The translations under genes were made by a program, and so were the position numbers. 64,000 nt of DNA from Triticum aestivum. Its lineage: Eukaryota > Streptophyta > Magnoliopsida > Poales > Poaceae. Position 1 is the first letter of the stretch. Each line of letters starts with the position of its first letter. The stretch lies in contig NC_057811.1 of assembly GCF_018294505.1 (NCBI RefSeq), positions 30,624,893-30,688,892 on the forward strand, written 5' to 3'. The notes below the pieces were generated by a model that made no database searches, had not been told where the DNA came from, and saw only the letters and a list, made by a program, of their open reading frames with translations. Of this stretch, positions 34,441 to 47,000 are shown piece by piece.

Positions 34441-35898
34441 ATAAGACTTTACAAAGTCAAACACCAGTAAGACTAAGCCACCGTCTAGACAACATCTATC
34501 GCTACTCCTATCCAGTTGATGAAGGGATGCTGATAGTCTGGGCCTAATACCAAACAGACCTCGCAGCCAAACCTAACATCTAAGACCTGAGGTCCCAACC
34601 AGGACGACTGCCGGGTATGGGGCACCCACCAGTCCGGCGCACTCCTCAACCAGGACACCTGCCGGGTATGAGGCCGCCGCAGCCACCTGCCACCACTCCA
34701 TCTTCAGTACTGTACTATTGCATCAACCTTGCCCGGTCTAGCTGCTGTTGACGCCACCACGGCGCCGACAACACCACCATCCTGCACGTATCCATCCACA
34801 CACGCCCGTCGCCGAAACTCCACAGCGCTACCTTCTGCGCTATAAATGCCTGGATTATTGTTTCATGTAGGTCGCAGAAAGAATATGTATTTCTACCACC
34901 TCCTCGTCTCGTTTTCTCTCCCACGAGCGAGCAATTAGGAAATGAGAGTCTGCTTCTTCTGATCCGAGGCAGTTGGTCTCCTCTTCCCATTTACTTTATT
35001 TATAAAGCGGGGCGAATGTCTATTTCGAGTCTTCTCTCTCCACGGTTGCTAGCAGCAGCAGGAGTAAGGGGGACCTTGGTCCTCCGCTTTTGCATCGTAG
35101 TTTGGGTTAGAGACTTAGAGTCAGTATGTCCAATGGCAACGCTCCGGCAGTAGCAGCGATGCTGTGTTGAATAAATCTTCCCCAACTCCAGCTACGCCTG
35201 GACGGCGTTCATGATGGCGGCAAAAAGGAGCCCGTGGGTTTTGTCTTCTGGCATTCCTATGGGGTGTCGGATATGGTGTGTTTGGGTGCTACCGACGAGG
35301 CGGCAACGACGACTGCATCAGGGTATGTTTTCTTCCGTTTCCAACCCCGTTGCTACGGCGTCTCCTCCATCGCTGTAGTGGAGATCGTGAAGTTCGTTCC
35401 AGGAGCATGGCTGGCGGTTGTCCTACGATTTATTGGGGGCATTGGCTCTTGCAAGGTTTCAACAATGTTTGAATTTTTCAAGTGGTTGTTGAAAAGCGGA
35501 TCCGGTGCCGTTCTCCGACAAGATCGGTTCGTTGCAGTGTTTCGGGATTCGGGAAGCACCGAAAAGATTCCCGGTCGACGCGCCACAGAGATGTGGGCTT
35601 CGACGCTTGCGCTAGCCCTCTTCATCGATCCAGAAAGCCGATGGACGATTGTGCATTCCGGTTTCAATGGATCTCCGGTGTTGTCATTGGTTTACCAATG
35701 GTAGGTAGTTTCGTTGGCATATGCAGGGACTTCCAGATACTTAGCAGTTATTTCTTGTTGGAGGTGTTTCTGCAGAGTGTCAGTACGGTTGTATTCTCTC
35801 GTGCTCTCATTTTTTTCCGTGTGGATAGTTTGTAACCTTGTTCTTCTACGAATATATGCATGGTTAACTTTAAAAAAACCCTGCATTTCTTAGTTATA
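34441..35898. repeat. Unclassified repetitive DNA between the two divergent genes
   Basis: Contains a doubled motif AACCAGGACxxCTGCCGGGTATG (about 34595 and 34650) seen in dispersed cereal repeats. It also has a plus-strand frame of 156 codons (35234-35704, starting MGFVFWHSYG) with no domain I recognise, and an A-rich end (CTTTAAAAAAACCC) at about 35870, which would fit a retroposed copy. Superfamily not determined. Confidence 0.35.
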
Positions 35899-37517
35899 CT
35901 CCCTCCGTTACACCATAATGTAGTGGTATATCTTTTTTGAGAAATCAAACTTTGCAAATTTTGACCGAGTTTATAGAGAAAATTATTCATATCACAATGC
36001 CAACTATATAAAATATGAAACTACGTCTTATGGTAAATCAATTAATATAGGGATAATTAATTTGGTGCCCTTAGTTATGTCCCACTCGGCAGTTTTGCCC
36101 CTAATTTCAAAAAACCCTTGGTCTTGCCCAAGTGCGTTTGTTCCCCTTATGTTTTTGCGCTTCCGTCCTAGTTCCGTCCGGTCAAAGGCGTTTGACCGTT
36201 AGTTAGACATTTTTCTGGACCATTTTACCCTTCCTCTCTTTATGCGTCCTCTCTCTCTGCGTGCCCGCCTCCCCTCTCCCTCTCTGCAAGAAACAGGAGG
36301 TCGTCGCCGCTCTGGTAGTTCTCAGCCACCGTCCGTTTTGAGCGCCACCGCGAGCAGCCGTGCCAGATCTGTCGACCCCACCACCGGATCTGCGTGACCC
36401 CGACCATCCTACCTCGCCTGCCGAAATTCGTCACCGTTGACATCCGGCACCGCCCCGTTCCCCGCTCACGCCCGGTCCGTCGGGGGAGTGTCCGGCCCCG
36501 CCATGCCCAGCGCGGCCACTAAGCGCCGCAGTCCAATACGGATGGCTGCCATGGCGCTGCTGACAACGTCGCCGCCAGCGCCAATCCCTCACTCCCTCCA
36601 GATAGCGCCGCCACCAGCAGAGGATGCACGCTGCGCCGGTCGATCTGGCGCCTGCCCAGGCCACCGCACGGCTGGACCACCACCGGAGAAAAGCAGCAGG
36701 ACCGCGTCGCCCTTCTCCTTCCCCCCTCTGTTTCTTCCTGTCTGAGTGCGCTGCCGTTCTCCCGCAGGTTCAAGCCATCATGGCCATGGCGCCCTGAGCC
36801 CCGGGACGAAAACAACTGCCATCTACCTCGCCGCCGGTCGCCAGCGCCTCCCCGACCTCCATCTCGGTCGTATCCGGTCCATCCCGAGCCTCCCGCGGCG
36901 GGATCCACCCGTCTCTCCACCGCGCCCGCATGCCCCGTGCTGATTCGGTCCTCTCCTGCATCCGTCGCCGCCCCTTGCAGTTAACCTCGCCTGACGCCTC
37001 CTCGCGCCCCTGTCCCAGCTCACCAACTCGCCGGTCTGCCCCGACTTTTCGACGGCAATTGCTTGTCGTCGCTGTTGTTGTTTTCCCAGCAACAGAGAGA
37101 GTAAGAGAGGAGAGAGAGACTAATTTTCTATTTGGTATTTTTTTTCTTTTCAATGTGGTTGGGACCCACTTGTAAATGTCATGTTTTTTCTCTTCATATT
37201 TTTACTGGAGTTATAAGGAGGGGCAAAATAGTCCAGAGAAATATCCCTCCAACGGTCAAACACCTTTGACTGGACGGAATTGAGACGGAAGGGCAAAAGC
37301 ACAAGATAACCAACCGCACTTGGGCAAGACCGAGGGTTTTTGAGAACTAGGGGCAAACCTGCCGAGTGTGACCCAACTAGGGGTATAAAATCAATTATCT
37401 CATTAATATATGTTTGGCATTCTAGATATAAATATTTTTCTTCACAAATTTAGTCAAAATTTATAAAGTTTGACTTTTCAGAAAATCTATATGCATTACA
37501 TTGTGCAATGTAGGGAG
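35899..37517. mobile_element. Stowaway MITE, split by a MULE-type insertion
   Basis: It starts CTCCCTCCGTTACACC at 35899 and ends AATGTAGGGAG at 37517, with the TA target duplication on each side. Without the insertion at 36050-37401 it is about 260 bp, the normal size of this MITE class. It ends only 204 bp before the SMC6 start codon. Confidence 0.85.
36050..37401. mobile_element. Mutator-like element with a GC-rich interior (Pack-MULE-like)
   Basis: Terminal inverted repeats of about 190 bp: the left begins GGGATAATTAATTTGG and the right, reversed, begins GAGATAATTGATTTTA. Both continue through CACTCGGCAGxTTTGCCCCTA. A perfect 9-bp duplication ATTAATATA flanks it (36041-36049, 37402-37410), the size expected for Mutator elements. 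The interior at about 36240-37140 is strongly GC-rich and CpG-rich, unlike the TIRs or the surrounding MITE, and resembles a captured 5' exon or promoter. It encodes no transposase. I cannot name the donor gene. Confidence 0.82.
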
Positions 37518-37721
37518 TATATTTTTTGTTGAGTCGGTTTTTGTTTTGAGGATTTTTTTTTGAGTCGTTCTAGGTTATACTCCCCGACCAGACACCGCGA
37601 TGTCTCCCGGCCCATTTCATCAGTTTCGGCGGGCTGCCGCCCACCACACCAGAAGTCCAACCCCCCCGGAAAATCCCCAATTCTACGCCAACTGCCGGCG
37701 AGGAGCAAGGCGGCGGCGGCG
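37518..37721 (+). promoter_or_regulatory. SMC6 proximal promoter / 5' leader
   Basis: Only about 200 bp of non-transposon DNA separates the Stowaway MITE from the SMC6 start codon. It contains an upstream ATG at 37600 whose frame runs past the SMC6 ATG out of frame, and another at 37560 in frame with SMC6 that would add 54 residues. No clear TATA box is present; the GC-rich leader fits a housekeeping-type promoter. Confidence 0.4.
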
Positions 37722-40700
37722 ATGGCGGGGACGATCTCCCGCATCCGGCTGGAGAACTTCATGTGCCACTCCAGCCTCGACATCGAGCTCGGCCAGCACG
37801 TCAACTTCATCACCGGCCAGAACGGCAGTACGCCTCCACTCAAACCCTAGCCCCCCTCCCCCAATCCCCACATCCCCCCTCACCAATGCGCCTTTTCTTC
37901 TTCGTGCAGGCGCAGGCGGGAAGAGCGCGATCTTGACGGCTCTCTGCATCGCCTTCGGCTGCCGCGCCAAGAACACGCAGCGGGCGGCAACATTGAAAGA
38001 TTTCATCAAGACTGGTTGCAGGTCGCGTCTGCCTTCTGTACCCGCTCACATCTTTTATTTTATTTTCTAAATAACTATTTATTGCTGAGTCATTGTCGAA
38101 AAAAACCAAGATTTCGTTGCGTTAATTACCTGTCCAACCCTTGTCCGTACCCTTGCCATTGCACATGACACTAACAATCGTCAAAATTTCTTACCTGAAA
38201 ATCTGCTGGGGTCATTTTTAGACAATGCCACAGCTGTATGCTCCAGAGAAAAGAACAGAGATGACAGGACTTATCAGAAAACTTAAAGACCGGTCTTGTT
38301 TTATCGTATTAATTGATGTATTTTGCAAACAGGGCACCAACTGTCACACACCAAATTGTTAATATTAACAGAGTAAGTGAATTGTACTCTGCACTAGGCA
38401 TATTGCCAATAATTTCACTTTGCAGCATGTGCCATACGACACATGTTTGAAAAGATCCATAAAAGTTCATACATGTGTATTATGGTATGAAATGTGTACC
38501 TATAGTTTTCGTTAGAAAAACACAATTTTGGTTCAAGATTTCATACATGTTCAGAAAATCTAGACAGCGGTCTAGTTGCTCGGATCACACAGTATTCTTT
38601 TAACAGAAAATCTGTAGATATACATTCTGCCCTATAATAAACATGTAGCATAATTACTCAGTTTGTCTTGAAGATTTTGATGGAAATATCGAACAGATAG
38701 CCTGCCTATTAAAAGCAGATAGTCTCCGGGGTTAGACCTTTGCAAATTGGTGAAATAGCGGCTGAACCTGCTTGTTCACCAAAGAACTGCCCTTGGTCGA
38801 ATAAAATTATATTAAACAATTCCAAATGGTCACCACCGGCTGAGTAACTGAACAATAAATCAGAATGTTGGCTGGGTAAATGACTGTACAGGTTCCAGTA
38901 GTTATCATCTTGTGGATGATTGTGGAGCTGATGTCTGCATCGATCACACGTAATGTTTCTACTGTACAACCTCTGGTTAATGGTTTTGCATTTATCCTCC
39001 GACTGTCCTATCTCTCTTCCTGTGATCGATTGAAAAATAGTTTATTCTTTAAATCACAGCGATGCAGCAATTGCTGTTGACATCAACAACCAAGGGGAAG
39101 ACGCGTTCAAGCCTGACATATATGGAAACTTAATTAAATTGGAGCGCAGGATTACCAAGTCATCTAGTTCAACTATCTTAAAAGATCAACATGGTACACA
39201 TACTTGATCCTTCTTCCTCCTAGTTGTTGGTTGTGCCCGTCTATTGTAAGCATTTCTCCTGCAAAGTTGTTTAGATCTCTTTTAGCTGTCATATTAGTAC
39301 TTTGTCAACTTGTATTGTTTTAAGGGTAATCGTATTTTTCTGTGACCCTTCAGAGTTCTCACGTAGTTGTATTTTGCTATTCAGAGATGATACATTTCTG
39401 AACTTAGGATTGTTGCATTTCTTATTTGATTATCCATTCTTGTGTCCTGGCTGCATATCTTTATTCTATTTAATGGCTATTTCAAGTTTTAATGTTAAAT
39501 TATCACATCTTTCCCATCCTTGGTTCTATCAACTTTTCATGTTGGCAAAAGACCTATATGTTTGCTGTGCTTGACTTATACTGTACATGTTTGCATGGCC
39601 GCAGAAAATTTCCCTTTTCACTTTATAATTAAATAAGCTTTATGTGTCCCAGGCCTTAATTTGCATGTTGCATCCATTTCCATACATTATTAAATGCTAG
39701 TTTGGGATGGAAAAAACACTGTAGCAATTAATTTTATTCTTTTTCAGAGTACTATTAGTACGTATTTTCATTAGTTTACTACAAAATATTATATTTTGAC
39801 AATTGTTTTACATGTGCTGGAATAGGGAGGAAGGTGGCACATCGCAAAGATGATCTTAATGAGATAGTCGAACATTTTAATGTAAGTCGCTTGTTTCTCT
39901 CATTCAGTCATTTGTTCTGCTGTTTACTTTCTGTATTTGGTAATATGCAAAACAGGTGTAGAAACTGATGGACCCTCTCATCTACCTGTCCTCGCCGCAC
40001 TTTTGCCTTTGTTTCTATAGGAAAAAAAATGCCAGGTGAAGATGTTTTTCATACAGATGCATCTGCAAGAAGAGACCATAGCGCCTTCCTCCCTAGTTTT
40101 GCTCTCTCGCCCCACCGCGGCTACGCTATTGGTCCGCTTCGCAATCACATATCTATCACCCCCTTCCTCTTTTTTGTTAGAGAAACACAGGATAGACGCA
40201 AACACTCACATACACACTAGTACACACACCCCTATCAACGCACACACCCTACTCCTATGCGCACCTCTGAGGGACTGAGATTGACGAAGTCAGCACATGC
40301 ACCTCGTATTCGACGGGCACGTCGTCTCCCACTAAAAGAACATTGCCAGAAAAGTGCGCAATAAAGGCTCTGGTCTGGGTGATCTTGATCAATGGCTGCT
40401 CCCAGCTAACACAGCATGAGTCCAGTTTGGAAACATTTCACATGATATCTCCTTGAAATCTACTTTGATCTTTATGCATGCATGACTCGATTTTACATGA
40501 TTCCTTTGAACCAAACTAACCTCCTGAGGAGCAACATATCTATACATGTCAACAGTTAACTAATCTTCGTCATCGTATCTCAGGCGCAAGAACCTCGGAG
40601 TGTAAGCTATTGGTGCATAATTAGTTTTTTTTAGATAAGCATGGTAGTATCAACACCTGCAGTTTGTTTTGACTGTTTTCACTGCCATGCATCAGCATTA

Positions 40701-41099
40701 TTCAATCATTCATGATATGTACATTGTTTATAAAGCAGCCTGCTTCAGACGTTCAAGAGTCGCGTAAGCAATAAGGCGCCCTGGTAGCGCCTTAGAAATA
40801 TGCCCGCTTTAGGTGCTTAGGCGCCCGCTTTAGGCGCTTAGGCATCAGTTATGCGTCAGCGGGTGGTGCTTGCTTTAGATCGCTTTACCCTTGTAAACCA
40901 TGGATATGTATCTCCAAGTTTTTTTGTTTTTGTACCATTCTGTGGAAGTACTTTGTTAGAATGTAATGAATGTGTTATATTTCCACATCCTGATGCGTAC
41001 ACAACTTTTCAGATTGATGTTGAAAATCCTTGTGTAATTATAAGTCAAGACAAAAGTAGAGAATTTCTGCACTCAGGAAATGACAAGGATAAGTTTAAG
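37722..41099 (+). other. SMC6: SMC6 exons 1-5: N-terminal ATPase half (residues about 1-163)
   Basis: Exons 37722-37827, 37916-38021, 39060-39193, 39826-39881 and 41013-41099. Walker A (GQNGSGKS) is formed across exons 1 and 2. [18 protein letters not shown] and the Q-loop region with [17 protein letters not shown] in exon 5 follow, all as expected for SMC6. All splice sites are GT-AG. Exon 2 has two possible acceptors six bases apart (AG at 37908-37909 and 37914-37915); only the second gives the normal Walker A. Confidence 0.9.
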
Positions 41100-44000
41100 G
41101 TAATCAATTTTTTCAGTTTTCCGCCAATACCATTGTATCAATAAGTGTGCTTTCCCTAATTTTATTTGATGTGTTGGAATATCTATGGTTTGACGAACGT
41201 GAATGGAAATGTATAGTCGTACTCCGCAGGGTTTCCATGGTATTTTATTCGCTTTTAGATGTACTCGACCGTGAAGCACGCCTTCAGTTAGTCAGTTTGT
41301 ATAATACCATGATTGCATTTTCATTTGCCTCTCGACATCTTTCTAGTTGTGCAGGTAACCAATTAGCATTTTTATATATTCCAATCGATCATCATTTTAT
41401 GAGAACACGACACTATGTATTCAATGCCAGACCAGATATATTTTGGTAGCTTACGACTTCATATGAGTGTATGACCCGTGAACTGAACTGCTATTTGACG
41501 CAATGTTGTTTCTGAGTTGAGCTCATAATTCTGCCTTATACCTGTGCTTGCTATATCCCTTCCTCTGATAGAACTCTGAGCATTATTCCTTTTCTTTCAC
41601 TGTCCATACATTATGTCTTGTTGCAGTTCTTCTTCAAGGCTACTCTTCTTCAACGACTCAAAGAGTTGCTTGAGACAATAAGAGATCAGGTGCACAAGGC
41701 AGACTCTGATGTTCAAGAACTGGAGAAGTCAATTAAGCCAGTGATGAGAGAACTTGATGAATTACGAGAGAAGATAAAGAATATGGAACACATAGAAGAG
41801 ATAGCACATGATATTGATAATTTGAAGAAAAAGTTAGCCTGGTCATGGGTTTATGAAGTTGACCAGCAAATTGAGGAACAAACAGTGAAACTCCAGAAAC
41901 TCAAAGGGCGAGCTCCTGCGTGCCAAGAAAGAATTGACCGAAATACAGTAAGTTGTGTCCTTTTTACTGGGAACCCATTGTACCATTGTATCCTCTAGAA
42001 TAACCGGTGTGTTTTTACTGTAATTTTTTTGGTAAACCAAAATAAATCCATGCAAGCTTGCTGGCACATACATCTATTGCCAATTTGAACATCATCTGTT
42101 TGACTAGGGCCAATTTCAAGTCATATTTAATGGAGTGAACTACAGCAATAGTGTGCCAAAACCATCCTGTATAGTTATGTTTGAAAATACATATTCTAAA
42201 ATAGTAGTCATATTTAATGGAGCTTATTGTTATGTCTGAATTATTTTTTAATCTTTTAGGTTGTTATTGATAAACTGAAGAAAGAACTAATTGAAAAGGA
42301 AGAAAATCTCAGATCTTTGGTGGGTAAGACTCGTGAAGAGAACAACATGAAGAAAAGTATGGAAAATAACATTGCTGAGGTATGTGAGTAGATGATGTAG
42401 CATCCGGTATGTTGAGAAAAAGCAGCTGTATTTGGACCAATAGGTGGTAGAGCCACATACAGCTCTGTTGTCTTTGTACATGGAAGTAAAAAAGTGATGG
42501 TCATGATAAATGTAGCAAGTTATGACTGTCAAGTCTTTGCGATCCTTCTGGTTGTCATATCTTTGTGTCTTCAGTCCTTATTAAGCCTATAAGCTCTGAT
42601 GCTGGTCATTATTGCAGAACAAAATCTGCAGTAATTTCTGGCTTAGTAATATGTTCATCTTGACCGTGTCATAACATTTGCCTCGAAATATTGCCACTCA
42701 TCATGAAGTGTTGAGATTCCTATTGTTGGCAGCTTAATTTTTCCTAGTAATAATTCTATTTGAAATTTAAGGATTTTATGTTCGGTAATCTTGTTTGAAT
42801 ATAACGTGTGCGTGTAAATTCAGTCATTTTCTCTCCTCATTTCTGAGTAAACACCCACACTAACTGATTCCTTATTTTGAAGACATTGACACCATGGGCA
42901 TCTATCTGCTATGGACATGATTGTGCAATTATTTAACTTGTCTTTCTTAACAATTCTTCATGTTCCTTTTGATTACAGGCTGTGAAGCGGGAGATAGAAC
43001 TAGAGGCGGAGCATGAGCGTGGTGCACACATGCTGCAGAGAAAGAATGGCCGCCTGAATCAATTGCAGGCACAACTTCGTGATTTCCAAATGCAGCATAT
43101 GCAATCTACTCAAGTGAGCTATTATCTAAAACCCATAAAAACTAAATTCACCTTACAAGTATGAAGTAGTAGATAGTGTTACTCCCTCTATCCGGATATA
43201 TAGGGCCTTATACGTATTTCTAGATTTACTTTGACCATTGTTTAGACCAATAGTATATGATACGTGTTACAAAGAGTATATTGTCGAATTCGTATTTGGA
43301 AGGAGTTTCCAGTAATATAATTTTTATACCATACATCTAATACAGTATTGATCTTACTGATGGTCAAAGTAAATCTTGAAATGCGTATTAGGCCCTATAC
43401 ATCCAGATGGAGGGAGTATGAAACATTGAGTCTGGCTATCACAGCAGCCTAGGCTGCTGTAGCTACAGCATGGCCTGCATGAATTGGTGAAGATAAAGTA
43501 CACTGCAATTCACAACAGCCTGCATCTAGTCTGGCCTGCATGAATTGGTGAAGATAAAGTACACTGCAATTCACAACAGCCTGCATCTAGTCTGGCCTGC
43601 ATGAATTGGTGAAGATAAAGTACACTGCAATTCACAACAGCCTGCATGTCAGGCTAATATTAGCTAGTACAGGCTGCTGTAGCTACAGCATGGCTCTAAG
43701 GGCAGTCCCAGTGCACTATATCTTAAGCTATATCTGATGACATTAAATAGATGTTTACATATAGCAGTCTCAGTGCACTATATCTTAGTGTTGTATATAA
43801 AACAACCCTCATTTAGTGTCTTTTGTGAGAAAAAAGTTATGAGATGTTTTGGATTTGGTGCTAAGATATATATCCAGTTTAAGATATGGTTGCTCCCTAT
43901 TTCCTCATTAAATAGTGTCACATCAGATATTTACCAATGAAACTTTGTGAAGATACAAGCATTGGGAGTGCCCTAAAAAGTGCACAGCACGTCACAGGCT

Positions 44001-47000
44001 GGAGCAGCGAAGGAGTGAGCTGCAATCTGGACCCACAACAGCTAGCACGGAGCAGGGGAGCCAGAACAATGGAGAACATGGCTCTTAAGGCGTCTTTCTG
44101 ATGTACATACGTGTCAGTGCTATGGTGCCCGGGATTGTAAGGCGTAGCCCTCGCCTTAGACATTTAGCACAGGACTACCATAGAGAAGATCCTTGGCTTG
44201 GCTGTGTGCTTCCTCTGCAGCGCGCTCCCTCCCGCGGTCCACCTGCCGGCCGCCTGTTATGCTCTCTCCTACGTCTGTTCGCTGATATTGCCTCATGTGC
44301 TGCCGTTGCCGCCGCTGCTTGCCAAGGCTGAGGCTGTCCGCTGCTCGCCAAGGCTCTAGCCTTCGCTCCTTCTGCTGCTTGCCCGCGGCCCTCCGCGTGG
44401 CTCTCCCTACTTCTGCTACTAGCACTGCTTTGCTCCCGCCGCTGCGTCTCCCAGCATGGCTCTCTCTGTCTGCTGCCCCGCGTGCAACTCTTCCTGCAGC
44501 TGCAGCTGCAGCTAGCATACTTGCCTGCTGCTGCTAGCGTACTACTGCAGCCGTTGGTGTACTAAGGCTGTCTGGCTCCTATGTGTGCCTATTAGATTCC
44601 TTTAGCAAAAAAAAAGCCATCCGACATCTGTTTTCCCTCCTCAATGTTATGTGATTCTTGTCGGTGATCTTTTCGTTGACTCCGTCTCGCCCATGCACCT
44701 TCTATTGGTGTTGCATGCTCATTCGCTAGTTGCTACTCATCGCTGCTCCTCCACCTGCACGGCCTCCTTCGTAGCCTCTCACGCATCCATGATGGCTCTT
44801 GCATCTTCATCTTGTGTGTGCTTCCTAGCTTCTAGCTCTATATTTTCCGCTACGTCCACCAAATCCGTTGCTATTTCATATTTTTATGTCATCCTTGTCC
44901 ACCAAAACTTACGCGAGCTTTCCTTTTCTCGCCATGGTCCTTTCTATACAATTTGTGTATCCTTTTCTGGTCCTTGTTTATGTAGGATTTTTGTGGCCTC
45001 TTTTTGCGTTGTCGCGCCCATTCTCTTGCCGCTGAGCTTCTTTAGCCTTGGGTTTTAATGGCTATGATTTTGTACGCAATGCTTCATTCTCTTGTGTTGT
45101 CTCAACATAGCTGGTCCCATGCCTGGGTAAAGGAGGGTTGTGATAGGCTTGGCGAGCCGACGTCAAAACTTAGCCACTCTTATGGAGATGTAACCCAAAA
45201 TAAAATCGTTGGGACGTAACCCATATCGGTACCCGGGTGTGGTGTCAAATGGGCAAGGGCCGGGCCGTCACCCCCTGGTGGCGCGCCATATCTTGATCTG
45301 GATACGGTGGCAAGTGAGCATCGTCGCATCCTTAGTGGCGTGCTACATCGACTCCTTGGTGTGGTGGAAAATGAGCAAGGGTGTTCGCATTTGACTCGAC
45401 GAGTGCGAAGGGTAAGGAAGATAGCCGAGCCTAGGAGGATCCGCTTAGGTAGCTGGAATGTAGGGTCCCTGGCAGTTAAGCTTCGAGAGCTAGTTGATAT
45501 AGTGGTGAGGAGAGGTGTTGATATCCTTTGCGTCTAGAAACCAAATGGAGTGGACAGAAGGCGAAGGAGGTGTAGGATACCAGCTTCAAGCTGTGGTACA
45601 CGGGGACAACTCCAAACAGAAATGGAATAGGCATCTTGAAGTATGGAGTGGTACACGGGGGAGCCTCAAGTATGGACTGGTAAACATTAAGAGGCATGGG
45701 GACCAGATTATCCTAGTCAAGCTGGTAGTTGGGACTTAGTTCTCAATGTTATCCGCGTGCATGCCCCGGAAGTAGGCCACGATGAGAACACCAAGAGGGA
45801 GTTCTGGGAAGGCTTGGAGGAGATGGCTAGGAGTATACCTATTGGTGAGAAGCTCTTCATATGAGGAGACCTCAATGGTCACGTGGGTACATCTAACACA
45901 GGTTTTGAAGGGGTGCATGGGGCCTTTGGCCGTGGCATTAGGAATCAAGATGTCTTAAGCTTTGCTCTAGCCTACGAGATGATCGTAGCTAACACCCTCT
46001 TTAAAGAGAGAGAATCATACCTAGTGACTTTTAGTAGTGGTTAACACTAGCCAGGTTGATTTCATCCTCTCGAGAAGAGAAGACAGGCGTGCTTGCCTAG
46101 ATAGTATGGTGATATCTGCAGAGAGTGTTGTCCCTCAGCATAAAGCTTGTCGTGGCTGACTTCCGCTTTCAGATTCATGTTCAGCGGGATAAGCGTGCCA
46201 AAGTCGCTAGAACGAAGTGGTGGAAGCTCAAGGGGGAGGTAGCTTAGGCGTTCAAGGAGAGGGTCATTAAAGAGGTTCCATGGAAGGAAGGAGGTGATGC
46301 AGACAATATGTGGATGAAGATGGCAACTTGCATTCGTAAGGTGGCCTCCGAGGAGTTTGGAGTGTCCAGGGGAAGTAAAAGCGAAGTTCCAGGGGAAGTA
46401 AAAGTGAAGCTAAAGATATCTGGTGGTGGAACGATGATGTCCAGGCGGCTATTAAGGAGAAGAAAGAGTGTTTCAGACGCCTTTACCTGGATACGAGTGT
46501 GGACAACAGGGAGAAGTACAAGGTGGCATAGAAGGCCGCAAAGAGAGCTGTGAGTGGAGCAAGGGGTTCGGGTGTACGAGGACCTCTACCGGCGGTTAGG
46601 CACGAAGGAAGGCGGAAGGGACATCTATAAGATGGTCAAAATCTGAGAGAGGAAAACGAGTGGACAAGGGTTCATGGAAGCTTGCTATCCATGTGCTAGA
46701 ACCATGAGTGGGTTGCGAGATCTTATGGGTTTTAGCTCTAGCCTACCCCAACTTGTTTGGGACTAATGGCTTTGTTGTTGTTGCTTCATTCTCTTGTGTG
46801 CCATCTTTTGATAACTCATCTTCTCTTGTGACTTATCTTGTATCTTCTACTTATGCGGTGTCTTCCTTCGATGCACCATCTTCTGGTTATCCCCTTTGGC
46901 TTGACTCGACAGGTTTTGAAGGCTCTCCATGCCACAATGACACTCTCAAGATGCGCTTCTTCAAATACAGTGCTATAGAGCATCCGAGGGTGTGTGTTAA

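Noticed and set aside
35234..35704. 156-codon plus-strand frame between the divergent genes
   Set aside because: No domain recognised, and it sits in repetitive DNA with an A-rich end; kept only as a note in the region entry.
40735..40860. GGCGCCC/GCGCCTTAG palindromic motifs as a regulatory hairpin
   Set aside because: The same motif type is a dispersed intronic repeat in grasses, and nothing ties it to SMC6 regulation.
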